From: Caldilineales bacterium
GTDB taxonomy: Bacteria; Chloroflexota; Anaerolineae; J102
Assembly (NCBI GenBank): GCA_024102915.1
Contig: JAGFJG010000051.1
Location: 1-40,680 of the forward strand
Direction of reading: 5' to 3'
Length of the DNA: 40,680 bases
The position numbers were made by a program, and so were the translations under genes. Position 1 is the first letter of the stretch. Each line of letters opens with the position of its first letter. Below are positions 33,486 to 40,680 of the stretch, piece after piece. Under the pieces are notes generated by a model that saw only the letters and a list, made by a program, of their open reading frames with translations, was not told the DNA's origin and did no database searches.

Positions 33486-33593
33486 GGTTCCTTTCTCCGC
33501 TTGAGTCTGACTTCAATACCCCAAGTTTACCAGAAATCAAATCATTTCGGCAACGCGACTTTTTCGGGTTCCGCAGCAAGCGGTCTGCTCCCC

Positions 33594-33632
33594 CTCTCCC
33601 GCCCTGGGAGACGGGGCCGGGGGGTGAGGGCG
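33594..33632 (-). repeat. GC-rich intergenic palindromic element, copy B
   Basis: CTCTCCC, a short loop, GGGAGA and then a G-rich tail ending GGGGTGAGGGCG, matching 21004-21040 in order and spacing. It is in the 170-base spacer between the HD and HhH genes. Confidence 0.6.
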
Positions 33633-33655
33633 TTGCTCCGCCCCAATCAACCCTT

Positions 33656-34297
33656 TCAAACCTCTCCCAATGCCTCGGCATCCAATCGCTCGAAAAACGA
33701 CACCATAAACGCGTGGCGTTCGGCGGCAATCCGGCGGGCGCTGGCTGTATACAATCCCTCGGCCAGTTGCGCCAGCTTGCAAATCAATTCGTGGCCGGGC
33801 GTATAACCGGCACTTCCCCCGAACCGCTGGCGATAACCCCGCCTGTCCTCCCCGATCTCAACCTGCAACTCGGACAGCGGCGCTGACCACAAGCGGTTGT
33901 TATGATGCCCGGCAAAGGCGAAAGCGCGCGCCACGCCGACAGCGCCAATGGCGTCCAACTTATCGGCATCACACAGGCATTGCGCTTCCAACGTGGCCGG
34001 ATGCGGTTCCGTGCTGAAACGATGCGCCTCGATGCAATGGGCGACCGCATCCACAAAGGCCGGGTCTTTGCCCGCCAACAACGTCCGGGCGCGCCTGGCT
34101 CCGGCCAGATGATGATCGGGTTCCAATCGGGCGCAGTCGTGCAACAGGCCAGCGGTGCGCACAATCTGCACGTCAGCCCCCTCCATCTCGGCAATATGCT
34201 CAGCCAGCCGGGTCACCCGCAGCACATGGTCGAAAGCGTGCGCCGCATCGCTGTCGTCATACAGCGCTTGCGCCTGTTCGATTGTGATCTCAGGCAT
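33656..34297 (-). CDS. HD-domain phosphohydrolase
   Basis: A 213-residue protein of the small bacterial HD family. Metal ligands are His24 in 'AFDHVLRVTRLA', His53-Asp54 in 'LLHDCARLEPDHH', and Asp110/Asp112 in 'CLCDADKLDAIGAVGV'. These enzymes hydrolyse phosphate esters of nucleotides or metabolites; the substrate is unknown. Its start overlaps the upstream flippase-like gene by eight bases, so it belongs to the GT2-flippase-HD operon. Confidence 0.9.
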   Translation of the reverse strand: MPEITIEQAQALYDDSDAAHAFDHVLRVTRLAEHIAEMEGADVQIVRTAGLLHDCARLEPDHHLAGARRARTLLAGKDPAFVDAVAHCIEAHRFSTEPHPATLEAQCLCDADKLDAIGAVGVARAFAFAGHHNNRLWSAPLSELQVEIGEDRRGYRQRFGGSAGYTPGHELICKLAQLAEGLYTASARRIAAERHAFMVSFFERLDAEALGEV

Positions 34298-35282
34298 GGC
34301 TGGGCGTCACATTGGCCGTGTCGTCGTTGGGGCGTCGCCGCCAGCGCAGCCACAAAACCCCGCCTGGCAGGCTGCAGAAAAGCTGCACAGCCGACATCAG
34401 CACGCTGAGACTGAAAGCGAACGCCGGATTCACGCCCACCAGCCCATAGAAAGCTGGGTACACGCCCTGGCTGAGGCCCAGCCCACCGATGGAGATGGGG
34501 ATGATCAGCACCATGGCGATCAGGGGCGTGAACAGGAGGATGTGCAGGAAAGGAATCCCGCCGCCCAGGCTGAGCGACAGCACGTAATTGACCAGCGAAG
34601 TCGCCGCAATGCCGCCCATGCCCACAGCGAATGCCAGCAACAGCGTTTTGCCATGAGTCCGATATGACTCGAACGCCTGGGAGAGCGACTCCCACATCGG
34701 GGCAAGACGGCGCAGAAATGTCCCGTTCACCAGCCGGTCGATCAGTGACCGCACGCGCCGGCTCAGCAACATTGCGCCCAAAGCCGCCAATACCATCGAC
34801 GCCCCCACCGCCATCACCACCAGGATTTGCAAATCGCTGCGCCCCGTGACGAACACCGTGACCAGCGCCGCCACCGTCGCTACACTCATATAGGCGGCCA
34901 GGCCGATGATGCGATCCATGACGACGGATGCGGCGGCTTCGGCGGATTGATCGGTATAGCGCGCCAATCCGTACCCGCGCATCACGTCGCCGCCGATGTT
35001 GGCCGGCAGCAGGTTATTGAAAAAGAATCCGACAAATGTGAAATTGAGAATGGCGCTCAACGGCGCACTCTCAGTCTGAGCCTGAAGCAGCACCCACCAT
35101 TTCACGCCATTGATCCCCATCGCCAGCCAGAAAATGAGGATGGCGAGGACCACCAGCGCCAGGTTCGCCGAGGTCAGGCTGGCTGCCACGGCCGGGAGAT
35201 GAGCGCGGTAGAGGTAGAGAACCAGGGCGATCAACGCAACGCTGATCGCTATCCTGAGAATGGTGACTATATGGCGGCGCAA
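34290..35282 (-). CDS. UPF0104 / lysylphosphatidylglycerol-synthase-TM-like membrane protein
   Basis: A 330-residue protein with about eight hydrophobic segments. The region 'FVGFFFNNLLPANIGGDVMRGYGLAR' and 'ASVVMDRIIGLAAY' is the hallmark of the MprF-flippase-like UPF0104 family (AglD, YbhN). Related proteins flip aminoacylated lipids or act with glycosyltransferases. There is no synthase domain. It starts 10 bases after the GT2 gene stop and overlaps the HD gene, which supports a shared envelope-lipid or glycolipid role. Confidence 0.9.
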   Translation of the reverse strand: MRRHIVTILRIAISVALIALVLYLYRAHLPAVAASLTSANLALVVLAILIFWLAMGINGVKWWVLLQAQTESAPLSAILNFTFVGFFFNNLLPANIGGDVMRGYGLARYTDQSAEAAASVVMDRIIGLAAYMSVATVAALVTVFVTGRSDLQILVVMAVGASMVLAALGAMLLSRRVRSLIDRLVNGTFLRRLAPMWESLSQAFESYRTHGKTLLLAFAVGMGGIAATSLVNYVLSLSLGGGIPFLHILLFTPLIAMVLIIPISIGGLGLSQGVYPAFYGLVGVNPAFAFSLSVLMSAVQLFCSLPGGVLWLRWRRRPNDDTANVTPSHA

Positions 35283-35292
35283 GTCCGATTCC

Positions 35293-36288
35293 TCAAGGCT
35301 TATCGGTTGCCAGCGGTGTCGATGCGCCCTTCTTATCTAAAGGCTGTTTACTTCGATTTTCGTAGCTCTCCCTCGCCGATTGCACATCCGCCTTTTGCGA
35401 CCAGGCCATGTCCCAGACCACATGCCGCTCCTTGCGGACGGCGAAATCGTACCAGCCCAGGAATCGCGACCAGGCCTCCAGTGTGGCCAGCAGGAACAGC
35501 ACCCAAATCAATCGCACTGCGCCCCACACCGCCTCCCAGGCCTGTCGTGAAGCGATCAGCGCCACTTTGCGTTTGCGCAGACTGCTGACTTTGTAGCCAT
35601 ATTTCTGCTTGAGATAAAGATGCCCGGCGTGATTGCGTCGGCGCTGTCGTACAAAGTCGCTGATTTTATCCGGGCCGGTGTTGTAGACGATAGCGTCGGG
35701 GGCGTAGCGCACCTGCATGCCTCGCTCCACAATGATCGCCTCCACAAACGCTTCATCCATCGCCACATCGGGCGGGATGTGATCGAATACTTTGCGAAAG
35801 GCGATCATCTCGCCCAGGCGCGGGATTTCCAGACAGAGCTCGTGTTCCATCTGCAAGCGCAGATAGGTGAAGACCCCGGCAAGATGATCCGGCGTGTTCA
35901 CCGGCACTTTGTGCGCGCCGGTCATGCCCACGCTGGGGTCATTGAACATACGCACCAGATGCTCGACCGCCGATTCGTGCGGGAGCGTGTCGCCGCTTTC
36001 CAGCACGCAGATATTCTCGCTGGCAACGGCCAGAAAGTCGTTGATAGCGGCGGTCTTTCCCAGGCGGCGCGGCTGCTCGATCAGTTTGATGCGATCATCT
36101 TTTTCCATCCATTCCCGCACGATAGGCACGGTGCGGTCGGTGCAGGCGCTAGCCACGACGACGATCTCGCTGATCTCGACTTCGTGGAGATGCTGATCGA
36201 GCATCGCCTCCAGCAGGCGACCGATATTAGCTTCTTCGTTGTAGGCTGTGATGCAAACGCTACACCGCAAGGTGTCTTGCTTATCCAC
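35293..36288 (-). CDS. GT2-family glycosyltransferase
   Basis: A 331-residue GT-A enzyme with the usual start 'CSVCITAYNEEANIGRLL' and 'IVVVASACTDRT'. The metal-binding DxD is replaced by 'ESGDT'; 'AMDEAFVEA' supplies the catalytic acid region and 'QRRRNHAGHL' the QxxRW-type motif. A hydrophobic segment near the C-terminus ('LIWVLFLLATLEAW') should tether it to the membrane. The GTG at 36288 has GAGG six bases upstream and fits the promoter below; an ATG at 36324 is possible. It is first in the GT2-UPF0104-HD operon and probably adds sugar to a lipid carrier. Confidence 0.88.
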   Translation of the reverse strand: MDKQDTLRCSVCITAYNEEANIGRLLEAMLDQHLHEVEISEIVVVASACTDRTVPIVREWMEKDDRIKLIEQPRRLGKTAAINDFLAVASENICVLESGDTLPHESAVEHLVRMFNDPSVGMTGAHKVPVNTPDHLAGVFTYLRLQMEHELCLEIPRLGEMIAFRKVFDHIPPDVAMDEAFVEAIIVERGMQVRYAPDAIVYNTGPDKISDFVRQRRRNHAGHLYLKQKYGYKVSSLRKRKVALIASRQAWEAVWGAVRLIWVLFLLATLEAWSRFLGWYDFAVRKERHVVWDMAWSQKADVQSARESYENRSKQPLDKKGASTPLATDKP

Positions 36289-36343
36289 GGATAACCTCGT
36301 GCGTGGGTGGGGTGGCGCGCCCATTGGGCGGCTGCGACCAAAC

Positions 36344-36373
36344 ATTATACACAGGGATGAAGAGCGCAGCCAA
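36344..36373 (-). promoter_or_regulatory. Promoter of the GT2-UPF0104-HD operon
   Basis: On the minus strand TTGGCT (36373-36368), an 18-base spacer and a perfect TATAAT (36349-36344), preceded by TGTG. The predicted start is near 36337, giving a leader of about 50 bases to the GTG at 36288. Confidence 0.65.
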
Positions 36374-36385
36374 AGCTCGCAGTCT

Positions 36386-36414
36386 TTGTTGTGGCGCGCC
36401 ACGTGGCATACAAT
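36386..36414 (+). promoter_or_regulatory. Candidate tryptophanase promoter with internal palindrome
   Basis: TTGTTG (36386-36391), 17 bases, TACAAT (36409-36414), oriented to tnaA. The perfect palindrome GTGGCGCGCCAC (36391-36402) occupies the spacer and could be an operator. GGTGGCGCGCC also occurs at 36311-36321, in the 5' leader of the divergent GT2 gene. Confidence 0.5.
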
Positions 36415-36507
36415 GGCGAGGGCGAGGATGAGCGTAAGTTTTCCGTCCTCAATTCACAATCCCCAATCCCCCGTCCGCAATTCGCAACCCTGAATTGGAG
36501 CACGCCC

Positions 36508-37896
36508 ATGCCATTCAAAACCATTATCGAACCATTTCGCATCAAGGCCGTAGAACCGATCCGGCGTACTACCTGGGACGAGCGGGCGGCGGCGTTGGCC
36601 GAGGCAGGTTATAATCTATTTCTGCTCAAGGCCGAGGATGTGCTGATCGATTTGCTGACCGATTCTGGCACCGGGGCGATGTCGGCGCAACAGTGGGCGG
36701 GGATGATGGTGGGGGATGAGTCGTACGCCGGGGCGAGGTCGTTCTTTCGTTTCGAGGCGGCGGTTCAGGAGATCACGAGCTTCCGGCACATCATCCCCAC
36801 GCACCAGGGGCGGGCGGCTGAACGCATCCTATTCGGCTCCGTCGTCAAAACTGGCGACATCGTTCCCAACAACACGCATTTCGACACCACCCGCGCCAAT
36901 GTTGAATTCCGGGACGCGCGGGCGCTGGATATCCCCGTCGCCGAGAGCCGTGACCCTCAGCACATTCATCCGTTCAAGGGCAACATCGATCTCGACCTGC
37001 TCGAACAAACCCTTGCCGATCATCCGGGCCGTGTGCCATTGTCCATGATTACCGTGACTAATAACTCCGGCGGGGGTCAGCCGGTGAGCATGGCCAATAT
37101 CCGCGCGGCCAGCGAGATTTGCCGCCGTCATGGCGTGCCCCTGCTCCTGGATGCGTGCCGGTTCGCCGAGAATGCCTGGTTCATCAAACTGCGCGAGGAT
37201 GGGTATGCGGACAAGACGCCATTGGAGATCGCACAGGAGATGTTCAGCTATGCGGACGGCTGCACGATGAGCGCCAAGAAAGATGGCATGGCTAACATCG
37301 GCGGTTTTCTGGCTTTGAATGATGACGGTTGGGCGCAGCAATGCAAGAATCTACTGATTCTCACGGAAGGTTTTCCCACCTATGGCGGCCTGGCCGGATA
37401 TGATCTTGAAGCGATAGCCGTGGGTTTGAAAGAGGCGTTGGACGAGGATTACCTGCGCTATCGCATTCGTTCGGTCGAGTATTTGGGCGAAGTCTGTTTA
37501 CATAACGACATCCCCATCGTGTTGCCCACGGGCGGGCACGCACTCTACATCGACGCCAAATCCATGCTCCCTGAAATCCCCTGGAAGCAGTACCCGGCCT
37601 GGGCGCTATCTCTGGCTTTATACCAGGAGGGCGGCGTGCGTTCTGTGCCGATTGATAGCGTCATGTTTGGCCGCCAGCCTGACGGCTCTGAAAAGCCCGC
37701 GGCCAACGAACTGGTACGGCTGGCATTTCCCCGCCGCGTTTACACGCAGAGCCATGTGGACTATCTGGCCGAAGTCCTCATCTATGTCAACGAGATGCGA
37801 GACTCGATTCGGGGCGTGCGCATGATCTATGAACCACCGGTGCTGCGGCATTTCACGGCCCGCTTTGCGCCGATCGGAATGGATGAAAGCGGTTGA
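36508..37896 (+). CDS. tnaA: Tryptophanase (tryptophan indole-lyase)
   Basis: A 462-residue PLP enzyme that splits L-tryptophan to indole, pyruvate and ammonia. The Schiff-base lysine is Lys258 in 'TMSAKKDGM'; 'LLLDACRFAENAWFI' and 'PTGGHALYIDA' are family motifs. It must be told from tyrosine phenol-lyase: where that enzyme has Arg381 in 'MERG', this protein has 'VPID', like tryptophanase, and it keeps the tryptophanase His (His448 in 'LRHFTARF') and 'YTQSH'. GGAG lies seven bases before the ATG at 36508. No tnaB permease follows and no TnaC leader is visible, so it appears to be monocistronic. Confidence 0.93.
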   Translation: MPFKTIIEPFRIKAVEPIRRTTWDERAAALAEAGYNLFLLKAEDVLIDLLTDSGTGAMSAQQWAGMMVGDESYAGARSFFRFEAAVQEITSFRHIIPTHQGRAAERILFGSVVKTGDIVPNNTHFDTTRANVEFRDARALDIPVAESRDPQHIHPFKGNIDLDLLEQTLADHPGRVPLSMITVTNNSGGGQPVSMANIRAASEICRRHGVPLLLDACRFAENAWFIKLREDGYADKTPLEIAQEMFSYADGCTMSAKKDGMANIGGFLALNDDGWAQQCKNLLILTEGFPTYGGLAGYDLEAIAVGLKEALDEDYLRYRIRSVEYLGEVCLHNDIPIVLPTGGHALYIDAKSMLPEIPWKQYPAWALSLALYQEGGVRSVPIDSVMFGRQPDGSEKPAANELVRLAFPRRVYTQSHVDYLAEVLIYVNEMRDSIRGVRMIYEPPVLRHFTARFAPIGMDESG

Positions 37897-38336
37897 GGCC
37901 AGACGATGAGACGACAGTCGCTATCGTCCACATTCGTGCGCCCGTCATACCGTCGAATAGCCCGGACCATCACGCTGTTAACACGTACCCGGCACGAAAT
38001 TCACTTGATTTCCCATTGACAAGTCCTGGTCGCGGGTCTTGTCACGTCAATACATTGAGACGGCGGGCAATCGTTCCCCCCATAGGCGATCAAGCTCGGA
38101 TTAATCGATAGTTTTGTTACAATTGGACTTGTCGCGTCATGACGCCGTGCAGGAGTCGCGCTGATCGTAATCCGATCAGAATCGCCTGCATAGTATTTTG
38201 CGCCGCAAACATGACGCATTTGGTCTCCGGCTCAACTGTGTTGTAATCTAGGCAGCGAGTGTTGTACTACCGTTTATACTAGAGAAGGGCAGATTGTGTG
38301 CGCCCTGGTTCTGTTCGTTGTTCGGAGCTTTTTTGG
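37897..38336 (+). promoter_or_regulatory. Gene-free 440-bp region with several palindromes
   Basis: No gene is seen. It holds TGACAAG/CTTGTCA arms (38017-38023 and 38038-38044), a perfect palindrome GCGTCATGACGC (38134-38145), and CTGATCG/CGATCAG arms (38161-38167 and 38173-38179). TATACT at 38275-38280 is a -10 candidate for the protease gene without a good -35. GGAG at 38324-38327 is the likely ribosome-binding site. The palindromes may be operators; no hairpin with a T tract ends tnaA. Confidence 0.45.
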
Positions 38337-40680
38337 ATGAATCGTAAGCTGGTTGTCATTCTGGCCGGTGTTTTGCTGTTACTCGCCATTATTGCGCCAC
38401 TCACTTCCCTGGGTGTCGCTACAGAAGAAGTTGATGATCCGACCCCGCTTCCTGCTAAGTTGGGAGCAGCTTCGGATCCCGCTCAGTCCCATGCCCTCGA
38501 TCATATTTTGGTCAAAGTTCGGACAGGCGGAGGCGGTTTGGGCATTGGGGGGATGACTCTGGAACCACTGTTTGGCGATTGGTATCGGGTGCAGGTGCGG
38601 GCCGGGGAATCGGCGGAGGAGGCGATGCTGCGAATGAGCAGGTTGCCGCAGGTGGAGTTGGCGGAATTGGATTATCTGGTGGAGCAAGCGCCGCTGCCGG
38701 TTGTGGCGGGGCCGGAAACGGCGGCAGGCGCCCTGGCTGCCGACTTTATCCCCAACGATCCCCTGTTCGGGCAGCAATGGAATATGACGATGGTGCAGGC
38801 TCCTGTCGCATGGGATCAGACTGCCGGGGCGGGCGTTGTAGTGGCCGTGGTGGATTCGGGCGTCAGCAAGGGCACCGACCTGACCTGCCAGGATTTTGTG
38901 AGCCCCTATAATGCGATCACCGGTATAGCAGGCGCTGCCGTCGTCGGCGACGATTATGGGCATGGCACGCACATTGCCGGCACGATCGCTCAATGCACCA
39001 ATAACAATGTCGGCGTCAGCGGCCTGGCCTATCGCAGCCAGATCATGCCGATCAAGGCGCTCGATCAATCGGGTAACGGTACATTTGCCAATGTCGCCCG
39101 CGGCGTCGATTGGGCGCGCACGCACGACGCCGACATCATCAATCTTTCATTGGGCGGTCGCGCCAGCAGCAGCATTTTGGCCGACGCCATCCAGGCTGCC
39201 GCCGCCGCCGATATTTTCATCGCCGCCGCCGCCGGGAATGCCGGCACTTTGGGCGTCTATTTCCCTGCCAACATGTCGGAAGTGGCGGCTGTTGCGGCTG
39301 TAGACTGGAACAAATTGCGTGCGCCCTACTCGAATCGTGGCGATTCCCTGGCTCTGAGCGCGCCGGGCGGCGATCTGTCGAACACCGGGGTTGAACCCTA
39401 TCTGCGCGGCATATTGCAGCAGAATATCGTCAGCGGGCAATGGGCTTTCCGCACCCTGGATGGAACCTCGTCCGCTACGGCTCATGTCAGCGGCGCGGCG
39501 GCGCTTTTGCGCGCTTTGGTGCCGGGCGCGACCCGTCAGCAAATCATGACGGCGTTGGTTAACACAGCCAGTGATTTGGGGTCGCCGGGCTTCGACGATT
39601 CCTATGGATTTGGCCTGATTCAGATTGCTGACGCCGTGGAAGCGATTAAAGCAGTTGGCCCCACAGTGACGCCAACGCAAGATGTGACTGTCACCCCCAC
39701 GGTCTCGCCTTCCACAACAGCGACGCCATCTCCGTCGCCCAGCCCGACCGGAACCGAGCCAGCCACCGTCACCCAGACGCCAACCGGCGAGGCGACGGTG
39801 ACGATAACCGAAACGCCGAGCATCACCCCGTCCGACACTCCGACCCCGACTGATTCGCCCTCGGATACGCCGACTCCGACCGAGACGGCCACGCCGTTCC
39901 CCACGCTCACCGTCACCCTGCGGTCAAATGTCGTGTGGCTGCCAATGATGTTTGCGAGCTATCCCTTGCCCACGCCGACGCCTACCGCCACCAGCACGCC
40001 TGCCCTGGTATTGGCCGGTCGTGTCGTTGCCGACGATGGCGCCGCCGCCAGCGGTTATCGCAATATCCAGGTCTTTGCCACGAATAATCAGAACGATCTC
40101 GGCAATTTCCTCACCAATCTGACCGCAGATGCCGATGGTCAATTCCGCTGGCAGGCGCCGTTGCCGCTGGGATTCAATTACTACAATCTCTACTTGTCAC
40201 CGCAAGACCCGTGGACCGAGTGGCGTTTCGTGCGGGCGGAACCAGGGCTCGATGCAGTGGCGGTCTCGCCTCGCCAGATTCGCATCAGCTTTAGCGTCAA
40301 TCAAGTTTATGACAGCAATCAATTTGTGATTGCTTTCGGCACCCCCACCCCCCCGCCGACCATCACGCCCACCCCCACGGCCACCCATACGCCGACGGCT
40401 ACACCGACGGCGACCGCCACACCTATCCCAACGAATACGCCGACGAACACGCCCACGGCCACATCGACACGCACGCCCACCAGCACCGCGACGTTTACGG
40501 CCACCGCGACCGATACGCCCACGAGCACGCCGACATCGACTCTCACGGCCACGCCGACCGATACGCCCACCGTAACGCCGACCGGCACCGCCACGAGCAC
40601 GCCCACGGACACCCCCACGCCCACGGCCACGCAGACGCCGACCCTGACGCGCCCGCCAACGACCATGCCCACGCCCCCCG
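38337..40680 (+). CDS. S8 subtilisin-family secreted protease with Thr-Pro linkers (5' part)
   Basis: An open frame of more than 781 codons from ATG 38337 that runs off the window end. A signal peptide ('[19 protein letters not shown]') is followed by an I9/fervidolysin-like propeptide (~55-118). The S8 domain has Asp173 ('VVDSG'), His209 ('GHGTHIAG'), oxyanion Asn301 ('AAAGNAG') and Ser378 ('[12 protein letters not shown]'). The usual GTSMAxPH has become GTSSATAH, but the nucleophile is kept, so the enzyme is probably active. A Thr-Pro linker, '[10 protein letters not shown]', a second linker, a beta-sandwich domain and a long Thr-Pro tract follow. It would be exported and act at or beyond the cell surface. 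Confidence 0.93.
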   Translation, partial: MNRKLVVILAGVLLLLAIIAPLTSLGVATEEVDDPTPLPAKLGAASDPAQSHALDHILVKVRTGGGGLGIGGMTLEPLFGDWYRVQVRAGESAEEAMLRMSRLPQVELAELDYLVEQAPLPVVAGPETAAGALAADFIPNDPLFGQQWNMTMVQAPVAWDQTAGAGVVVAVVDSGVSKGTDLTCQDFVSPYNAITGIAGAAVVGDDYGHGTHIAGTIAQCTNNNVGVSGLAYRSQIMPIKALDQSGNGTFANVARGVDWARTHDADIINLSLGGRASSSILADAIQAAAAADIFIAAAAGNAGTLGVYFPANMSEVAAVAAVDWNKLRAPYSNRGDSLALSAPGGDLSNTGVEPYLRGILQQNIVSGQWAFRTLDGTSSATAHVSGAAALLRALVPGATRQQIMTALVNTASDLGSPGFDDSYGFGLIQIADAVEAIKAVGPTVTPTQDVTVTPTVSPSTTATPSPSPSPTGTEPATVTQTPTGEATVTITETPSITPSDTPTPTDSPSDTPTPTETATPFPTLTVTLRSNVVWLPMMFASYPLPTPTPTATSTPALVLAGRVVADDGAAASGYRNIQVFATNNQNDLGNFLTNLTADADGQFRWQAPLPLGFNYYNLYLSPQDPWTEWRFVRAEPGLDAVAVSPRQIRISFSVNQVYDSNQFVIAFGTPTPPPTITPTPTATHTPTATPTATATPIPTNTPTNTPTATSTRTPTSTATFTATATDTPTSTPTSTLTATPTDTPTVTPTGTATSTPTDTPTPTATQTPTLTRPPTTMPTPP

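Noticed and set aside
36508..37896. Tyrosine phenol-lyase instead of tryptophanase
   Set aside because: The Arg of the MERG motif is absent, and the tryptophanase-type His in LRHFTA and the YTQ-H motif are present.
40340..40680. DNA tandem repeat array at the window end
   Set aside because: The periodicity comes from Thr-Pro codons in the continuing subtilase gene and the units vary.

Overview
The window looks like chromosomal DNA from a GC-rich, Chloroflexota-like bacterium (Anaerolineae or Caldilineae type). This is inferred from secreted proteins with long Thr-Pro linkers, the short hydrophobic 'LYLPLL/WLPMM' motifs beside those linkers, B12-binding radical SAM and phosphodiesterase genes inside sugar clusters, and the lineage-style GC-rich intergenic palindrome near 21.0 kb and 33.6 kb. 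No rRNA, tRNA, CRISPR array, transposase or integrase gene was recognised.

Layout. 1-2112: the 3' end of a secreted Thr-Pro-rich protein gene, convergent with a minus-strand pair (UDP-glucuronate decarboxylase-like epimerase plus a transglutaminase-like protein). 2180-6934: a visibly AT-rich accessory island. It holds a PIN-domain toxin-like gene with a small overlapping partner, then a beta-class DNA methyltransferase, a PD-(D/E)XK-type nuclease candidate and a GHKL (MORC/MutL/Hsp90-like) ATPase. Two ~150-bp direct repeats precede the two gene groups. Each carries a near-consensus promoter followed by a conserved, covarying stem with a bulge. This is the most novel part of the window.

7073-18414: a plus-strand envelope/glycoconjugate cluster, mostly with overlapping start and stop codons: SixA-type phosphatase, heptose-1-P adenylyltransferase-like protein, MurJ flippase, B12 radical SAM protein, alkaline-phosphatase-superfamily enzyme, Wzx-like flippase, two methyltransferases, a GT39-type and a GT4-type glycosyltransferase. 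It ends in a perfect 12-bp stem hairpin. 18.5-25.8 kb: a YgbA-like gene behind a DNR/NnrR-like palindrome, then three minus-strand genes: a large GT39 protein and two paralogous secreted clan GH-A hydrolase-like proteins separated by strong hairpins.

26.2-29.1 kb: a membrane-anchored repeat protein, rsmI, and a strong promoter driving an 11-codon leader peptide, a terminator and a small SWIM zinc-finger gene. 29.1-36.3 kb (minus): smc, a membrane-anchored helix-hairpin-helix protein, and a GT2 - UPF0104 flippase - HD hydrolase operon. 36.5-37.9 kb: tryptophanase, divergent from the GT2 gene. 38.3 kb to the end: an S8 subtilase with Thr-Pro linkers that runs off the window.

All functional calls are from reading motifs; no database search was run.
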